64,000 nucleotides of DNA from Bradyrhizobium diazoefficiens (GCF_016616425.1 NZ_CP067101.1:1984001-2048000); one strand, 5' to 3'; positions 45,831 through 55,284 are shown, counted from the stretch's first letter. The notes: generated by a model from the sequence alone, not told the origin. Translations and numbers: made by a program.

Positions 45831-46073
45831 ATGTTACCTCAATTCGGTACCGCCGTGCGCAAGAAGAACCTCAAAAGTGCCGTCACCGCCGATATCGGCG
45901 GCGGAGCACCGGACAAGGCGTCGGTGGACGCGGCCTGGCTCGTGCTGGAAGCCGCAAACGATCTCGGCGACCATGCTGCGATCGAAGCCTGTCGCCGCGT
46001 CATCGACGCCGAGCTGAACGGCACGGTCGCCGACAGCTCGGACCTCGATCTCGTGCTGGGGTATTTCCGGTAA
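45831..46073 (+). CDS. Small conserved hypothetical protein
   Basis: An 80-residue protein starting MLPQFGTAVRKKNLKSAVTADIG. It is mostly helical with WLVLEAANDLGDHAAIEACRRVIDAEL. It begins 28 bases after the DUF2336 gene, so the two probably share a message. No domain is recognised. The frame extends back into the DUF2336 gene but only the ATG at 45831 is plausible. Confidence 0.65.
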   Translation: MLPQFGTAVRKKNLKSAVTADIGGGAPDKASVDAAWLVLEAANDLGDHAAIEACRRVIDAELNGTVADSSDLDLVLGYFR

Positions 46074-46322
46074 GACTTTATAGCTCGGGTCGGGCGCGGT
46101 GCATCAGTTCGCGATGTCCGGGGCTGCAGTCGAGGAGTGTCCGGAGCGTGGCGCTCAATTCTGCACGGAAGTTCCGGAGAGACTGCGAGCGACCAAGGTT
46201 AAGTCGGCGCTAAAGTCATTGCATCGGTGCGAACTGGCATCCGTAGAGTTGCGGAGCTGCGCCGTATTGGTTCTTTAACCTGCTGATGTGACTATTCAAA
46301 TCTCCACGCGGAGAGTTTGAAA

Positions 46323-46931
46323 ATGCGTCGGCTGGTGCTTGTTACTGCAATCTCGGTCCTCTCTGGATTCAGCGCGGTCGCCGCCGAGGCCGGCGGCGAG
46401 CCTATGCTCAAGGCGCTCAAGGCCGGGGGCTATGTCGTCTATCTCAGGCATGATCAGACCGATACGTCACGCAGCGACACTGATCCGATTGACCTGAACG
46501 ATTGCACGAAGCAGCGTTCACTGTCGGACGTCGGCCGCGCTCACGCACGTACGATCGGACTCGCCTTCAAGGCGTCGGGTATCCTGGTCGACCGGGTTTT
46601 CGCCAGCCCGGTCTGTCGCGCCGCCGAAACCGGTTCGCTCGCATTTCCCGACATCAAGCAGACGACTCCCCGAGCGCTGGTCTACACGTTGGCCCTGCCG
46701 AAGAAGGATCTGGGCGCCGCTGCCGACGAGCTCAGGAGGATGCTCGCAACGCCGCCGCAGGCCGGCACCAACACGGTTCTCGTCGGCCACACGACGAATC
46801 TGAAGGAAGCCGCCGGCCTCTGGCCCAAGTTCGAAGGCGGCGCGCTGGTTTTTCGACCCGACGGACAAGGCGCCTTCACGCTGGCCGGCACAATCGATCC
46901 GGCCGAGTTCGAACGAGCCGCCCTTGAGTGA
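46323..46931 (+). CDS. Exported histidine-phosphatase-family protein
   Basis: A 202-residue protein with a signal peptide (MRRLVLVTAISVLSGFSAVAAEA). The phosphoglycerate-mutase-like core has YLRHDQTD, where the usual RHG is RHD, and a second His in VLVGHTTNLKEAAG. The ERG-like middle (FASPVCRAAET) is typical. It is probably a periplasmic phosphatase. The RHD variant keeps the catalytic His but may affect substrate choice. The frame starts at a TTG six bases earlier; the ATG at 46323 is preferred. Confidence 0.82.
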   Translation: MRRLVLVTAISVLSGFSAVAAEAGGEPMLKALKAGGYVVYLRHDQTDTSRSDTDPIDLNDCTKQRSLSDVGRAHARTIGLAFKASGILVDRVFASPVCRAAETGSLAFPDIKQTTPRALVYTLALPKKDLGAAADELRRMLATPPQAGTNTVLVGHTTNLKEAAGLWPKFEGGALVFRPDGQGAFTLAGTIDPAEFERAALE

Positions 46932-46970
46932 CATCGACAACCTCCATTATCCGACTCGCGAGGAGCGATC

Positions 46971-48962
46971 GTGAGTCTTGGATTCAGCACCCTCCGCGCG
47001 CGACTGATCGGCAGTTCGGCCTTGGCCGTCATCGTTCTGCTCGTCGTCTGTATCGAGTTCCTCCGGGCGTTCTCGCATCAGGAGGCGGTCGTCCACGAAA
47101 TCAAGCAGAACCAGATCAGGCGACTTGAGAAGATCGGCCGCCTGATGCTGTCCCTCTCGGAGAACCAGGTGCAGCTCTCGGACCTACTCGCCGGCGCGAT
47201 CGAACGGAAGTTCGACGAAGAGGCCGTCTTCGAACGCGGGCGGATCATGATCGACGCGGTGCGGGCCATCGTCAAGCAATATGGCGAGTTGCAAGCCTCG
47301 TTCCAGCACGATCAGGAAGCGCTCTCGGTCTACGCCGCGGCCGACCGCGAACTTGCCCTCTACCGGGCATCGTTGTTTTCGGTTGTGGATCTGTGCACCG
47401 TCAATGTGCGGCTTGCGCCGGTCGAGATGCTGAAGGTCGGCAGCAGCTACGTGCGGATCACCAACCATATGAATAGCGTCGTCAACCTCACAAACGCGCG
47501 GGTCGCTTCAGAGCTGGACCGGATGCAGGTCGAATCGAGGCGCGCGAGCCAGTATTTGCTTGCCAGCGGCGGCGCGTCATTGCTCGCGTTGATGTTCGGC
47601 TCCGCGCTCTTCTACCGTGACATGCGCCGAGCCGAGATCGCGCGCGACCGCGGCAAAGAGCAGATTCAGCACCTTGCCCATCACGATACGCTCACGGGTC
47701 TGCCCAATCGCGCGCTGTTCGCAATTGAGCTCGAGCGGGCGCTGGCGCGCGCGAGCCGTGGCGAGAAGGCCGCGCTGCTCTATCTGGATCTCGACCACTT
47801 CAAGCGCGTCAACGATACCCTCGGCCATTCCAGGGGCGACGAGCTCTTGCGCCAGGCCGCAGACCGGTTGCGTCTTTGCGTCCGGGACACCGATGTGATC
47901 GCGCGTCTCGGCGGTGACGAGTTCGCGGTGGTGCAGACGCTTCTGCACCGCCCCTCCGACGCCGCCGCGCTTGCGACGCGCATGAATGAGGCTCTCCAGC
48001 CGCCATTCCTGCTCGGCAACCAGGAGGTCGCAGTTGCCGTCAGCATCGGCATCGCGATTGCGCCGGAAGACGCCATCGACCCGGAGCAGCTCGTCAAGAA
48101 GGCCGATCTTGCGCTCTACGCGGCCAAGGCGAGCGGACGCGGCGCGTATCACTTCTACGAGGCCGCGCTCGATGCCCGCCTCAAGGCCCGTCAACAGGTC
48201 GAGATTGACCTCCGACTCGCACTCGCAGAGGAGCAGTTCGAGCTTTATTACCAGCCGATCGTCGATCTCAAGAGCGGAGAGGTGACATGCTGCGAAGCGC
48301 TGCTGCGCTGGCATCACCCCGCCCGCGGGATGGTTTCACCGCTCGAATTCATTCCGGTTGCCGAGGAATGTGGCCTGATCGGAGCGATCGGACAGTGGGC
48401 GCTGCGGCAGGCCTGCATGGCCGCCGCAAGCTGGCCGTACGGCATCTCGGTCGCCGTCAACCTCTCGTCCTCGCAGGTCAGGCCCGACACGCTGGTCCTG
48501 CAGGTCGCCGCCGCGCTCGCAGCTTCGGGGCTTGCGCCTGATCGGCTGGAGCTGGAGGTGACCGAATCCGTTCTGATGCAGGATACGTCTGACACGCTCG
48601 CGACCTTGCACCACCTGCGCGAGCTTGGCGTTCGCATCGCTATGGACGACTTCGGGACCGGGTATTCGAGCCTGAGCTATTTGCGCACGTTCCCGTTCGA
48701 CAAGATCAAGATCGACAAGTCCTTCATCGACCATATCTCGGACAAGGATGACTGCGTCACGATCGTGCAAGCCGTCACCATGATGGCGCAGCGGCTCAAC
48801 ATGACGACCGTCGCGGAAGGCGTGGAGACGGACGCCCAGCGGCTGAAGCTGACCGAGCTTGGATGCACCGAAATGCAGGGTTACCTTATCAGCCGGCCCC
48901 GCCCCGCCGAGGAGTTGATGCGGCTTCTTCAGGAGCGTACCGGGGCAATGAGTGCGGCATAG
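46971..48962 (+). CDS. GGDEF-EAL protein with N-terminal membrane sensor
   Basis: A 663-residue protein starting at GTG 46971 with GGAG nine bases upstream. One transmembrane helix (about 13-32) and a second (about 197-215) flank a helical periplasmic sensor. Then GGDEF (RLGGDEFA near 312) and EAL (CEALLRWHHP near 440, VNLSSSQV, DDFGTGYSSLSYL, AEGVETDAQ). Both motifs are intact. It is the third such protein in 21 kb. It starts 39 bases after the phosphatase-like gene. Confidence 0.93.
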   Translation: MSLGFSTLRARLIGSSALAVIVLLVVCIEFLRAFSHQEAVVHEIKQNQIRRLEKIGRLMLSLSENQVQLSDLLAGAIERKFDEEAVFERGRIMIDAVRAIVKQYGELQASFQHDQEALSVYAAADRELALYRASLFSVVDLCTVNVRLAPVEMLKVGSSYVRITNHMNSVVNLTNARVASELDRMQVESRRASQYLLASGGASLLALMFGSALFYRDMRRAEIARDRGKEQIQHLAHHDTLTGLPNRALFAIELERALARASRGEKAALLYLDLDHFKRVNDTLGHSRGDELLRQAADRLRLCVRDTDVIARLGGDEFAVVQTLLHRPSDAAALATRMNEALQPPFLLGNQEVAVAVSIGIAIAPEDAIDPEQLVKKADLALYAAKASGRGAYHFYEAALDARLKARQQVEIDLRLALAEEQFELYYQPIVDLKSGEVTCCEALLRWHHPARGMVSPLEFIPVAEECGLIGAIGQWALRQACMAAASWPYGISVAVNLSSSQVRPDTLVLQVAAALAASGLAPDRLELEVTESVLMQDTSDTLATLHHLRELGVRIAMDDFGTGYSSLSYLRTFPFDKIKIDKSFIDHISDKDDCVTIVQAVTMMAQRLNMTTVAEGVETDAQRLKLTELGCTEMQGYLISRPRPAEELMRLLQERTGAMSAA

Positions 48963-49148
48963 GTCGACATTGCGTCGGGCTGCAGGCTCACTTCGATCAT
49001 GCCATCATGCCAGTGTTTTGTCCGACGGTGCAACCGGCGCGTCGCCGAGCCTGCGACCGGATGATTTTCACGTCTCCGCAAGCCATTGATTTCACAACCG
49101 CCGTCTACGGTGCATGGGGTTGTTTTCGCCGTTTTGGTTGGAGAGGGG

Positions 49149-51020
49149 CTATCCGGCCCCGAGCACGACGGCGACGTTGTACGTCACAAGGCTCGCCGCA
49201 TAGGCCAGCACCAGCATGTAGGTGAAGGTCACGGCCATCCAGGTCCAGCTTCCGGTCTCGCGCCGGATCACGGCCAGCGTCGAGGCGCATTGCGGAGCGA
49301 AGATGTACCAGGCCAGCATCGACAAGGCGGTTGCGAGCGACCATTTCGTCGCCAGCACCTGGCCGATCTGCTCGGCCGCCTCCTTGCCGCCTTCGATCGC
49401 ATAGACGGTGCCGAGCGCGGCGACCGCGACCTCGCGCGCCGCCATGCCCGGGATCAGCGCGACGGCGATCTGCCAGTTGAAGCCGACCGGGGCGAGCAGT
49501 GGCGCAAGCGCCTTGCCGATGATCGCAGCCAGGCTGAAGTCGATGGCGGGCTCGGTCGCGCCCGCCGGCGGCTGCGGGAACGAGGCCAGGAACCAGATCA
49601 GCACCATCATCGAGAAGATCGTGGTGCCGGCGCGCTGCAGGAACATCTTGGCGCGGGTGTAGATGCCGATCACGATCGATTTCAGCCGCGGCATCTTGTA
49701 GTCCGGCAGCTCCAGCATGAATGGCGCCGGCGCATAGTCGCGCAGCATGAAGAATTTTATGAGGAACGAGACCGCAAGCGCGCTGATGATGCCGGCGGCG
49801 TAGAGGCCGAACATCACGAGGCCCTGCAGGTTGATGAAACCCCAGACGTCCTTCGCGGGGATGAAGGCGGAGATGATCAGCGTGTAGACGGGAATGCGCG
49901 CCGAGCAGGTCATCAGCGGCGCGATCAGGATCGTGGTCAGCCGGTCGCGCTTGTTGTCGATGACGCGCGTCGCCATGATGCCGGGAATGGCGCAGGCAAA
50001 GCTCGACAACAGCGGAATGAAGGCGCGGCCGTGCAGGCCGGCGCCGCCCATGATGCGGTCCATCAGGAACGCGGCGCGCGCCATGTAGCCGAAATCTTCC
50101 AGCAGCAGGATGAACAGGAAGATGATGATGATCTGCGGCAGGAACACGATGACGCTGCCGACGCCGGAGATCACGCCGTCCTGGAGGAAGCTCTGGAGCA
50201 GACCGGCGGGCAGCGTGGCGTGCACGAACGCGCCGAGGGCGTCGAAGCCGGATTGCAGCAGCTCCATCAGCGGCTGCGCCCAGGCGAACACCGCCTGGAA
50301 CATCACGAAGAGGATCAGCGCCAGCACGATCAGCCCGGCGACGGGATGAAGCACCACGGCGTCGATCCGCGCGGTCCAGGTGTCGGGCCGGCTCGGCAGG
50401 CTGACGCAGTCGGCGATGATGCGGTCGGCTTCGCGCTGGGTCGCGCGCAATTCGGAGACGCTGAGCGCGCGCCAGCTGTTCTGCTCCGCCTCGGCGGCGA
50501 GTTTTGCCGAGATCTCGTCGGTCAGTTTCAAGAGGTCGGCGGTGCCGCCCTTGCGCACCGCGATCGAGGTGACGACGGGCAGGCCGAGCTCCTTGGCGAG
50601 CCGCTCGACGTCGACCGTGATGCCGCGGCGGCTTGCGATGTCGAACATGTTGAGCACGAGAACCATCGGCCGTCCCGTGCGCTTGAGCTCGAGCAGCAGG
50701 CGGATGGTCAGCCGCAGGTTGGTCGAATCGGCCACGCACAGCACGAGATCGGGCACGGTCTCGCCGGAGGCCTTGCCGAGCACGAAGTCGCGGGTGATCT
50801 CCTCGTCCGGGCTGCGGCCGCGCAGCGAATAGGTGCCGGGCAGGTCGACCACCGACACCTGGCGCCCCGACGGCGTGACGAAGAAGCCTTCCTTGCGCTC
50901 GACGGTGACGCCGGGATAGTTCGCGACCTTCTGCCGGCTGCCGGTCAGCGCGTTGAACAGCGACGTCTTGCCGCTGTTTGGCGTGCCGACCAGGGCGAGA
51001 TGCAGCAGGGGTAATTCCAT
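49149..51020 (-). CDS. feoB: Ferrous iron transporter FeoB
   Basis: A 623-residue protein. The N-terminal G domain has GTPNSGKTSLFNALTG (G1, residues about 11-26), DLPGTYSL (G3) and VLNMFD (G4). The C-terminal half has about eight transmembrane helices with two gate repeats, including CAIPGIMATR and PGMAAREV. It is a little shorter than E. coli FeoB (773), as is common. It imports Fe2+. An upstream frame to 51152 is not homologous. It follows feoA after 61 bases. Confidence 0.95.
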   Translation of the reverse strand: MELPLLHLALVGTPNSGKTSLFNALTGSRQKVANYPGVTVERKEGFFVTPSGRQVSVVDLPGTYSLRGRSPDEEITRDFVLGKASGETVPDLVLCVADSTNLRLTIRLLLELKRTGRPMVLVLNMFDIASRRGITVDVERLAKELGLPVVTSIAVRKGGTADLLKLTDEISAKLAAEAEQNSWRALSVSELRATQREADRIIADCVSLPSRPDTWTARIDAVVLHPVAGLIVLALILFVMFQAVFAWAQPLMELLQSGFDALGAFVHATLPAGLLQSFLQDGVISGVGSVIVFLPQIIIIFLFILLLEDFGYMARAAFLMDRIMGGAGLHGRAFIPLLSSFACAIPGIMATRVIDNKRDRLTTILIAPLMTCSARIPVYTLIISAFIPAKDVWGFINLQGLVMFGLYAAGIISALAVSFLIKFFMLRDYAPAPFMLELPDYKMPRLKSIVIGIYTRAKMFLQRAGTTIFSMMVLIWFLASFPQPPAGATEPAIDFSLAAIIGKALAPLLAPVGFNWQIAVALIPGMAAREVAVAALGTVYAIEGGKEAAEQIGQVLATKWSLATALSMLAWYIFAPQCASTLAVIRRETGSWTWMAVTFTYMLVLAYAASLVTYNVAVVLGAG

Positions 51021-51081
51021 GTGGTCAAAGGCCTGGCAAAAGGCTTGGCAGAAGACTCGGGATGAGGCGTCCGGTCGCCAT

Positions 51082-51357
51082 CTAAGCGACGATGACGGCC
51101 ATGGCTTCGCGGCGGCGGACCGCAATCGTGATGCTGTCGACCCGCACCGCAATCGGGTCGCGCCCCACCAGCCCCTCGTGCAGGACCTCGACCCGGGCGC
51201 CCTCGACGAAGCCGAGCTCGATCAGGCGGCTCTCGAGCTCGATGTCCGAGAGCGCCGAGCCCGCTTCGCGAGCGGAAAGATGCTGGATGACGCCGGTATA
51301 GCCGCGCTGGGCCAAACCCAGCGGCATATGCGGGCGCGTGTCATTGGGATCGGTCAT
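51082..51357 (-). CDS. feoA: FeoA-family protein
   Basis: A 91-residue protein starting MTDPNDTRPHMPLGLAQRG. The SH3-like FeoA core is present: IELESRLIELGFVEGARVEVLHEGLVGRDPIAVRV with AMAVIV at the end. FeoA supports FeoB. A TTG at 51372 would add five residues. An inverted-repeat motif resembling an Irr box lies about 60 bases upstream. Confidence 0.9.
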   Translation of the reverse strand: MTDPNDTRPHMPLGLAQRGYTGVIQHLSAREAGSALSDIELESRLIELGFVEGARVEVLHEGLVGRDPIAVRVDSITIAVRRREAMAVIVA

Positions 51358-51410
51358 GCCCTGTATTTTCAACGCAAGGCATTGAGGTCAAGCGTGCCGG
51401 CTCGTTGAAA

Positions 51411-51439
51411 CCGCACCTTAGAGTGATTTTAAAGTGCGG
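51411..51439. promoter_or_regulatory. Inverted repeat upstream of feoA, candidate Irr (ICE-like) box
   Basis: The segment has CCGCAC and GTGCGG at its ends and TTAGAG-TGA-TTTTAA at its centre (51418-51432). The Irr-bound iron control element of Bradyrhizobium relatives has a TTAGAA-type inverted half-site, and ten of twelve half-site bases agree here. Its place 54-82 bases ahead of the feoA start fits iron control. It could also be the terminator of the RHH gene's opposite side, so confidence is modest. Confidence 0.4.
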
Positions 51440-51474
51440 GTCGCGAGGCGCCGGTCGACGGGCGCCCCCGGCGG

Positions 51475-51726
51475 CTACAGCGCCGGGGCTTTGTCCGGCT
51501 GAGCGGCCATTGCCCGGCTCTTGAAGTAATCCAGGACGAACAGGCGGATCGCCGACGACAGATTGCCCTGCTGGCGGTTGTTGTCGATCTCGCCGACCAG
51601 CTCGGACAACGTCATGTTGCGCTGGCTGGAAATCTCCTTCATGCCGTTCCAGAACGCCTCTTCCAGGCTGACGCTGGTTTTGTGCCCGGCGACGACGATC
51701 GATCGTTTCACGACGGGCGACTTCAT
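51475..51726 (-). CDS. Ribbon-helix-helix (RHH_4-type) protein
   Basis: An 83-residue protein starting MKSPVVKRSIVVAGHKTSVSLEEAFWNGMKEI. The sequence RSIVVAGHKTSVSLEEAFW followed by MTLSELVGEID is typical of the ribbon-helix-helix domain seen next to DUF4169 and fumC. It is a small DNA-binding protein of unknown target. Its ATG overlaps the TGA of the DUF4169 gene by four bases. Confidence 0.85.
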   Translation of the reverse strand: MKSPVVKRSIVVAGHKTSVSLEEAFWNGMKEISSQRNMTLSELVGEIDNNRQQGNLSSAIRLFVLDYFKSRAMAAQPDKAPAL

Positions 51727-51911
51727 GGCTGCTCCTCGCGATCGATCTGATGCTGGTCCAGATGCGCCTTCGCCTTGTCCGCGCGCGTCTCCTCCGCCGA
51801 CCGTTCCGCCTTCGTGCGGCCGGACTTCGTTCGGTTGGCGTGCGCCTGCTTCGCCGAGGCTTCCCGCTCGGCGCGCTTCCGGAAACGATTCAGGTTGATG
51901 ACGTTCCCCAT
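51723..51911 (-). CDS. DUF4169 small protein
   Basis: A 62-residue very basic and acidic protein starting MGNVINLNRFRKRAEREASAKQAH. It is the DUF4169 family, which starts with a conserved NLNRFRK motif and is found only beside fumC and the ribbon-helix-helix protein in alphaproteobacteria. Function unknown. It follows fumC after 279 bases, in which I see no gene; a promoter may lie there. Confidence 0.85.
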   Translation of the reverse strand: MGNVINLNRFRKRAEREASAKQAHANRTKSGRTKAERSAEETRADKAKAHLDQHQIDREEQP

Positions 51912-52190
51912 GCCGCGTCTCCATCATCCGATCCTCGTCAGGCAGGATGAAACATTCAGAAACAGGGTGCCGCGTTGCGCCCCACAAGACTTGATTGCCA
52001 TTCGCTCGTCCTCGTCAATCAGCCCCTCGGGCCATCAAACGATGAATTTTGCCCCCGTCGAGGGCCGGAAGAGCTGCTAGCATGCCGCTCCACCGGAACA
52101 TTGACGGTAATCAAATCCCGCCCCCAGCGCCGCACATTTCTGGGCGTCGAGCGTCCGTATCATTACGGATGACTATCGGAATTCGGAATT

Positions 52191-53636
52191 TTATCCCGGG
52201 CTGGTCATCTTCTCAGGGCGGACCAGGCGATCGAATTCGTCGGCCGAGACGAAGCCAAGCCGCAGCGCCTCCTCCTTCAACGTGGTGCCGTTGGCATGGG
52301 CGGTCTTGGCCACCTTGGCGGCGTTGTCGTAGCCGATCTTCGGGGCAAGCGCCGTCACCAGCATCAGCGAGCGTTGCATCAGCTCACTTATTCGCTTCTC
52401 GTCGGCGCGAATGCCGCTGACGCAATGCTCGGTGAAGGATCGCGCGGCATCCGCCATCAGCCGGATCGAGTGCAGCATGTTGTAGGCCAGCACGGGCTTG
52501 TAGACGTTGAGCTCGAAATGGCCCTGGCTGCCGGCGACGGTGATCGCGGTGTGATTGCCGAATACCTGGCAGCACACCATGGTCATCGCCTCGCACTGCG
52601 TCGGATTGACCTTGCCCGGCATGATCGAGGAGCCCGGCTCGTTCTCCGGCAGGATCAGCTCGCCGAGGCCCGAGCGCGGGCCTGATCCCAGGAGGCGGAT
52701 GTCGTTGGCGATCTTGAACAGGCCTGTCGCCACCGCATTGATGGCGCCATGCGCCAGCACATAGGCATCGTTCGAGGCCAGCGCCTCGAATTTGTTGGCG
52801 GCGCTGGTGAAGGGAAGCTTCGTGATGCCGGCGACGTGCCTTGCGAACAGCTTTGCAAAGCGCGGCTTCGAGTTGAGGCCGGTGCCGACGGCAGTGCCGC
52901 CCTGCGCCAGCGGATGGAGATCCTTCACCGCGACCTTGAGGCGGGCGATGCCGCTTTCGACCTGCGCCGCATAACCGGAGAATTCCTGGCCGAGCGTCAA
53001 GGGCGTCGCATCCTGGGTGTGGGTGCGCCCGATCTTGACGATCTTCGCGAATGCCTTCTCCTTGTTGCGCAGGGCGCGGAGCAATTCGCCGAGGGCGGGG
53101 ACGAGATCGGCATTGATGCGGCTTGCGGCCGCGATGTGCATCGCGGTCGGGAACGAATCGTTCGACGACTGGCTCATGTTGACGTGGTCGTTGGGGTGCA
53201 CCGGCTTCTTGGCGCCGAGCTCGCCGCCGAGCAGCTCGTTGGCGCGGTTGGCGATCACCTCGTTGAGGTTCATGTTGCTCTGCGTGCCGGAGCCGGTCTG
53301 CCACACCACGAGCGGAAAATGATCGTCCAGTCTGCCCTCGATCACCTCGCGCGCGGCGCGGATGATGGCGCCCCCGCGGCGCTGGTCGAGCAGGCCGAGC
53401 TCGAGGTTGGACTGCGCCGCGGCGAGCTTGACGATGCCGAGCGCGTGCACGAGCGCGATCGGCATGCGATCCGTCCCGATGCGAAAATTCTGGCGCGAGC
53501 GTTCGGTTTGCGCGCCCCAGTAGCGATCGGCAGGAACCTCGATCGGACCGAAACTGTCGGTCTCGGTGCGGGTCGCGGATTGGCGTGAGGGGGCGGTCTT
53601 CGAGCGAGCAGTCTTCAAGCGGGACGTCTTGGCCAT
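52191..53636 (-). CDS. fumC: Class II fumarate hydratase
   Basis: A 481-residue enzyme from the ATG at 53636. Signatures are [32 protein letters not shown], the catalytic loop [16 protein letters not shown] and the [13 protein letters not shown] region. It turns fumarate into malate in the TCA cycle and needs no iron-sulfur cluster. The N-terminal 25 residues are an extra Lys/Arg/Ser/Thr-rich stretch not in most FumC. It starts 100 bases past the sspB end. Confidence 0.96.
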   Translation of the reverse strand: MAKTSRLKTARSKTAPSRQSATRTETDSFGPIEVPADRYWGAQTERSRQNFRIGTDRMPIALVHALGIVKLAAAQSNLELGLLDQRRGGAIIRAAREVIEGRLDDHFPLVVWQTGSGTQSNMNLNEVIANRANELLGGELGAKKPVHPNDHVNMSQSSNDSFPTAMHIAAASRINADLVPALGELLRALRNKEKAFAKIVKIGRTHTQDATPLTLGQEFSGYAAQVESGIARLKVAVKDLHPLAQGGTAVGTGLNSKPRFAKLFARHVAGITKLPFTSAANKFEALASNDAYVLAHGAINAVATGLFKIANDIRLLGSGPRSGLGELILPENEPGSSIMPGKVNPTQCEAMTMVCCQVFGNHTAITVAGSQGHFELNVYKPVLAYNMLHSIRLMADAARSFTEHCVSGIRADEKRISELMQRSLMLVTALAPKIGYDNAAKVAKTAHANGTTLKEEALRLGFVSADEFDRLVRPEKMTSPG

Positions 53637-53736
53637 GAGCACATCCATTCTGCCGCGCGGGACGCCGCGCGACCTTTCATATGCTCTTCTATATAGGCAG
53701 TCTGTTCGGGCGCGACGGCTTCGCGGCCAAGCTGGA

Positions 53737-54255
53737 TCATTTCTTGCGGAAACGATCGAGCCGCACGACTTCGGCGCCGCCCTGGCTCGGAGCCGCCGGC
53801 TCTTCCGTGCTTTCCGCCGCTGCCGTGGCAGGCGTCTGCGCGGTGACGGCCGACGGCGCGGGAGCTGCCGGCAGCGTCTCGGGCGCGACCTCGGCGACGT
53901 CGGAGGTGTCGAACTGGAGGCCGAACTTCACGGATGGATCGAGGAAGCTCTTGATGGCGCTGAACGGCACCACCAGCCGCTCCGGAATGCCGCCGAAGGA
54001 CAGGCCGACCTCGAACCGGTCCTCGAGCACGGTCAGATCCCAGAACTGGTGCTGCAGGATGATCGTCATCTCTTCCGGATATTGCGCGAGCAGCCGCGAC
54101 GACAGCTTCACGCCCTCGGCTTTCGACACGAAGGTGATGAAGAAATGGTGCTCGCCCGGCAGGCCATGGGCCGCGGCATCGGTCAGCACCTTCCGCAGCA
54201 CGCCGCGCAGCGCGTCGCGGGCCAGCACATCGTATCGGATATGATCGGTCGCCAT
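53737..54255 (-). CDS. sspB: SspB-family ClpXP adaptor (SspB-alpha)
   Basis: A 172-residue protein starting [20 protein letters not shown]. The core has [41 protein letters not shown], and the C-terminal tail [10 protein letters not shown] is the conserved ClpX-tethering end after a Pro/Ala-rich linker. SspB-alpha of alphaproteobacteria delivers ssrA-tagged proteins to ClpXP. The gene lies 117 bases downstream of ssrA on the same strand. Confidence 0.92.
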   Translation of the reverse strand: MATDHIRYDVLARDALRGVLRKVLTDAAAHGLPGEHHFFITFVSKAEGVKLSSRLLAQYPEEMTIILQHQFWDLTVLEDRFEVGLSFGGIPERLVVPFSAIKSFLDPSVKFGLQFDTSDVAEVAPETLPAAPAPSAVTAQTPATAAAESTEEPAAPSQGGAEVVRLDRFRKK

Positions 54256-54371
54256 GGTGGTCCTGTTGCATCCCCGAAGCCGGACCCTGCCGGCTCGACT
54301 CGCCAAGCCACAATACTATCGTGCCTGACGGATCAGCAGGAGTCCCCGCCGGGGAAGAAATAAAGGCAAGT

Positions 54372-54713
54372 GGAGGCTTCTGTTGCCAGGTGCCTCCGAA
54401 CCCCGCCTAACGGAGCTTAACCCGTTAGGACTTTAAGATGGTCTTTCAAACTGCGTTACGCAGCCTGAGCAACCGGAGCAAAGTTGTCGTTGGCAACTAT
54501 TGCAGTAGCCCGATAACGGCGGAACAATACCGGGAAAAAGTACGCCCTTTACGCCCTCGTCGATCCTATTTCGCCCCCGCCAAAGCCCGCTTCTAAGGCA
54601 AGCCCAAGTGGGCTTTGGTGGAGGCGCCGGGTACCGCCCCCGGGTCCGAATGGTTTATTGCGACGACCGTTTATTTCCATAGCCGGCGAACCGGCACCCC
54701 CAATATAGGGGGT
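54372..54713 (-). ncRNA. ssrA: Two-piece (circularly permuted) tmRNA
   Basis: The tag frame at 54494-54456 reads ANDNFAPVAQAA and stops with TAA. The coding piece begins GGGGGCGAAATAGGATCGAC at 54578, the usual tmRNA 5' end. The acceptor piece lies upstream and ends CGCCTCCACCA at 54616. GGGGGCG pairs with CGCCTCC, including the G3-U70 wobble that marks alanine. A T-arm-like hairpin CCGGG/CCCGG sits just before. Two hairpins (ACCCCC/GGGGGT at 54713-54696 and GCCGG/CCGGC) mark the acceptor 5' side. The coding 3' end carries CCTAACGG/CCGTTAGG and GGAGGC/GCCTCC hairpins. Outer limits are estimates. It rescues stalled ribosomes. Confidence 0.93.
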
Positions 54714-54820
54714 AAAGGTTTCGAAAAACAGGGGTTTCGAGTGAGTTTTGGGGGCGGTTCCCTTTGGATGGGTTCCCGACTGTCTTGGCCGCGGCGCGAC
54801 GCTCGTTCTAAGTTCCTGAC

Positions 54821-55284
54821 ATGTCCTCGGATTCAGCACCGGCCATCCGAGAGCTGGATCTCGTCACCGCACCGCCTTGGCGAGCTGTTCCTGGCGTTCG
54901 CCCGGATGTCGCTGGCCGGTTTCGGCGGCGTGCTGGTGTTTGCCCGGCGCACGATCGTCGAGCAGCACCGCTGGATGACCGCAGACGAGTTCAACGAGAC
55001 TTTTGCGCTGTGCCATCTCCTGCGTTGGAAAGTAGCGGCATGAGCGCCAAGCAGTTTCACCGATGCCTATGCGATCGCGCAGCTCTCAGGTCCGAACGTG
55101 CTCTCGATCGATTGATGGCGGCGAGTGCCCTGATCCTGGCCCGGTCGACGATCACACAACTGCTGCAGTGCTTCTGACCGCAATGGTTGCCGTGATCGCC
55201 TCCGTCTCGCGCATCAACCCACCCTGGCTTCTGCTCTTCGGGGGCTATTGGGTTTTGCTGGTATTGTGCGATGAAAATCGCTAG
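54821..55284 (+). pseudogene. Degenerate chromate transporter (chrA) remnant
   Basis: Pieces of ChrA are found in different frames. At 54880-55020, GELFLAFARMSLAGFGGVLVFARR and a TADEFNETFALCHLL stretch (N-terminal helix and loop). Around 55050, FTDAYAIAQLSGPNVL. At about 55170-55284, LLTAMVAVIASVSRINPPWLLL (a C-terminal helix). Frameshifts, internal stops and missing parts rule out a working protein. It separates ssrA from tctB. Confidence 0.75.

Noticed and set aside
54549..54839. 96-codon minus-strand frame upstream of the tag region
   Set aside because: It lies on the tmRNA acceptor and intervening sequence; the RNA features are much stronger.
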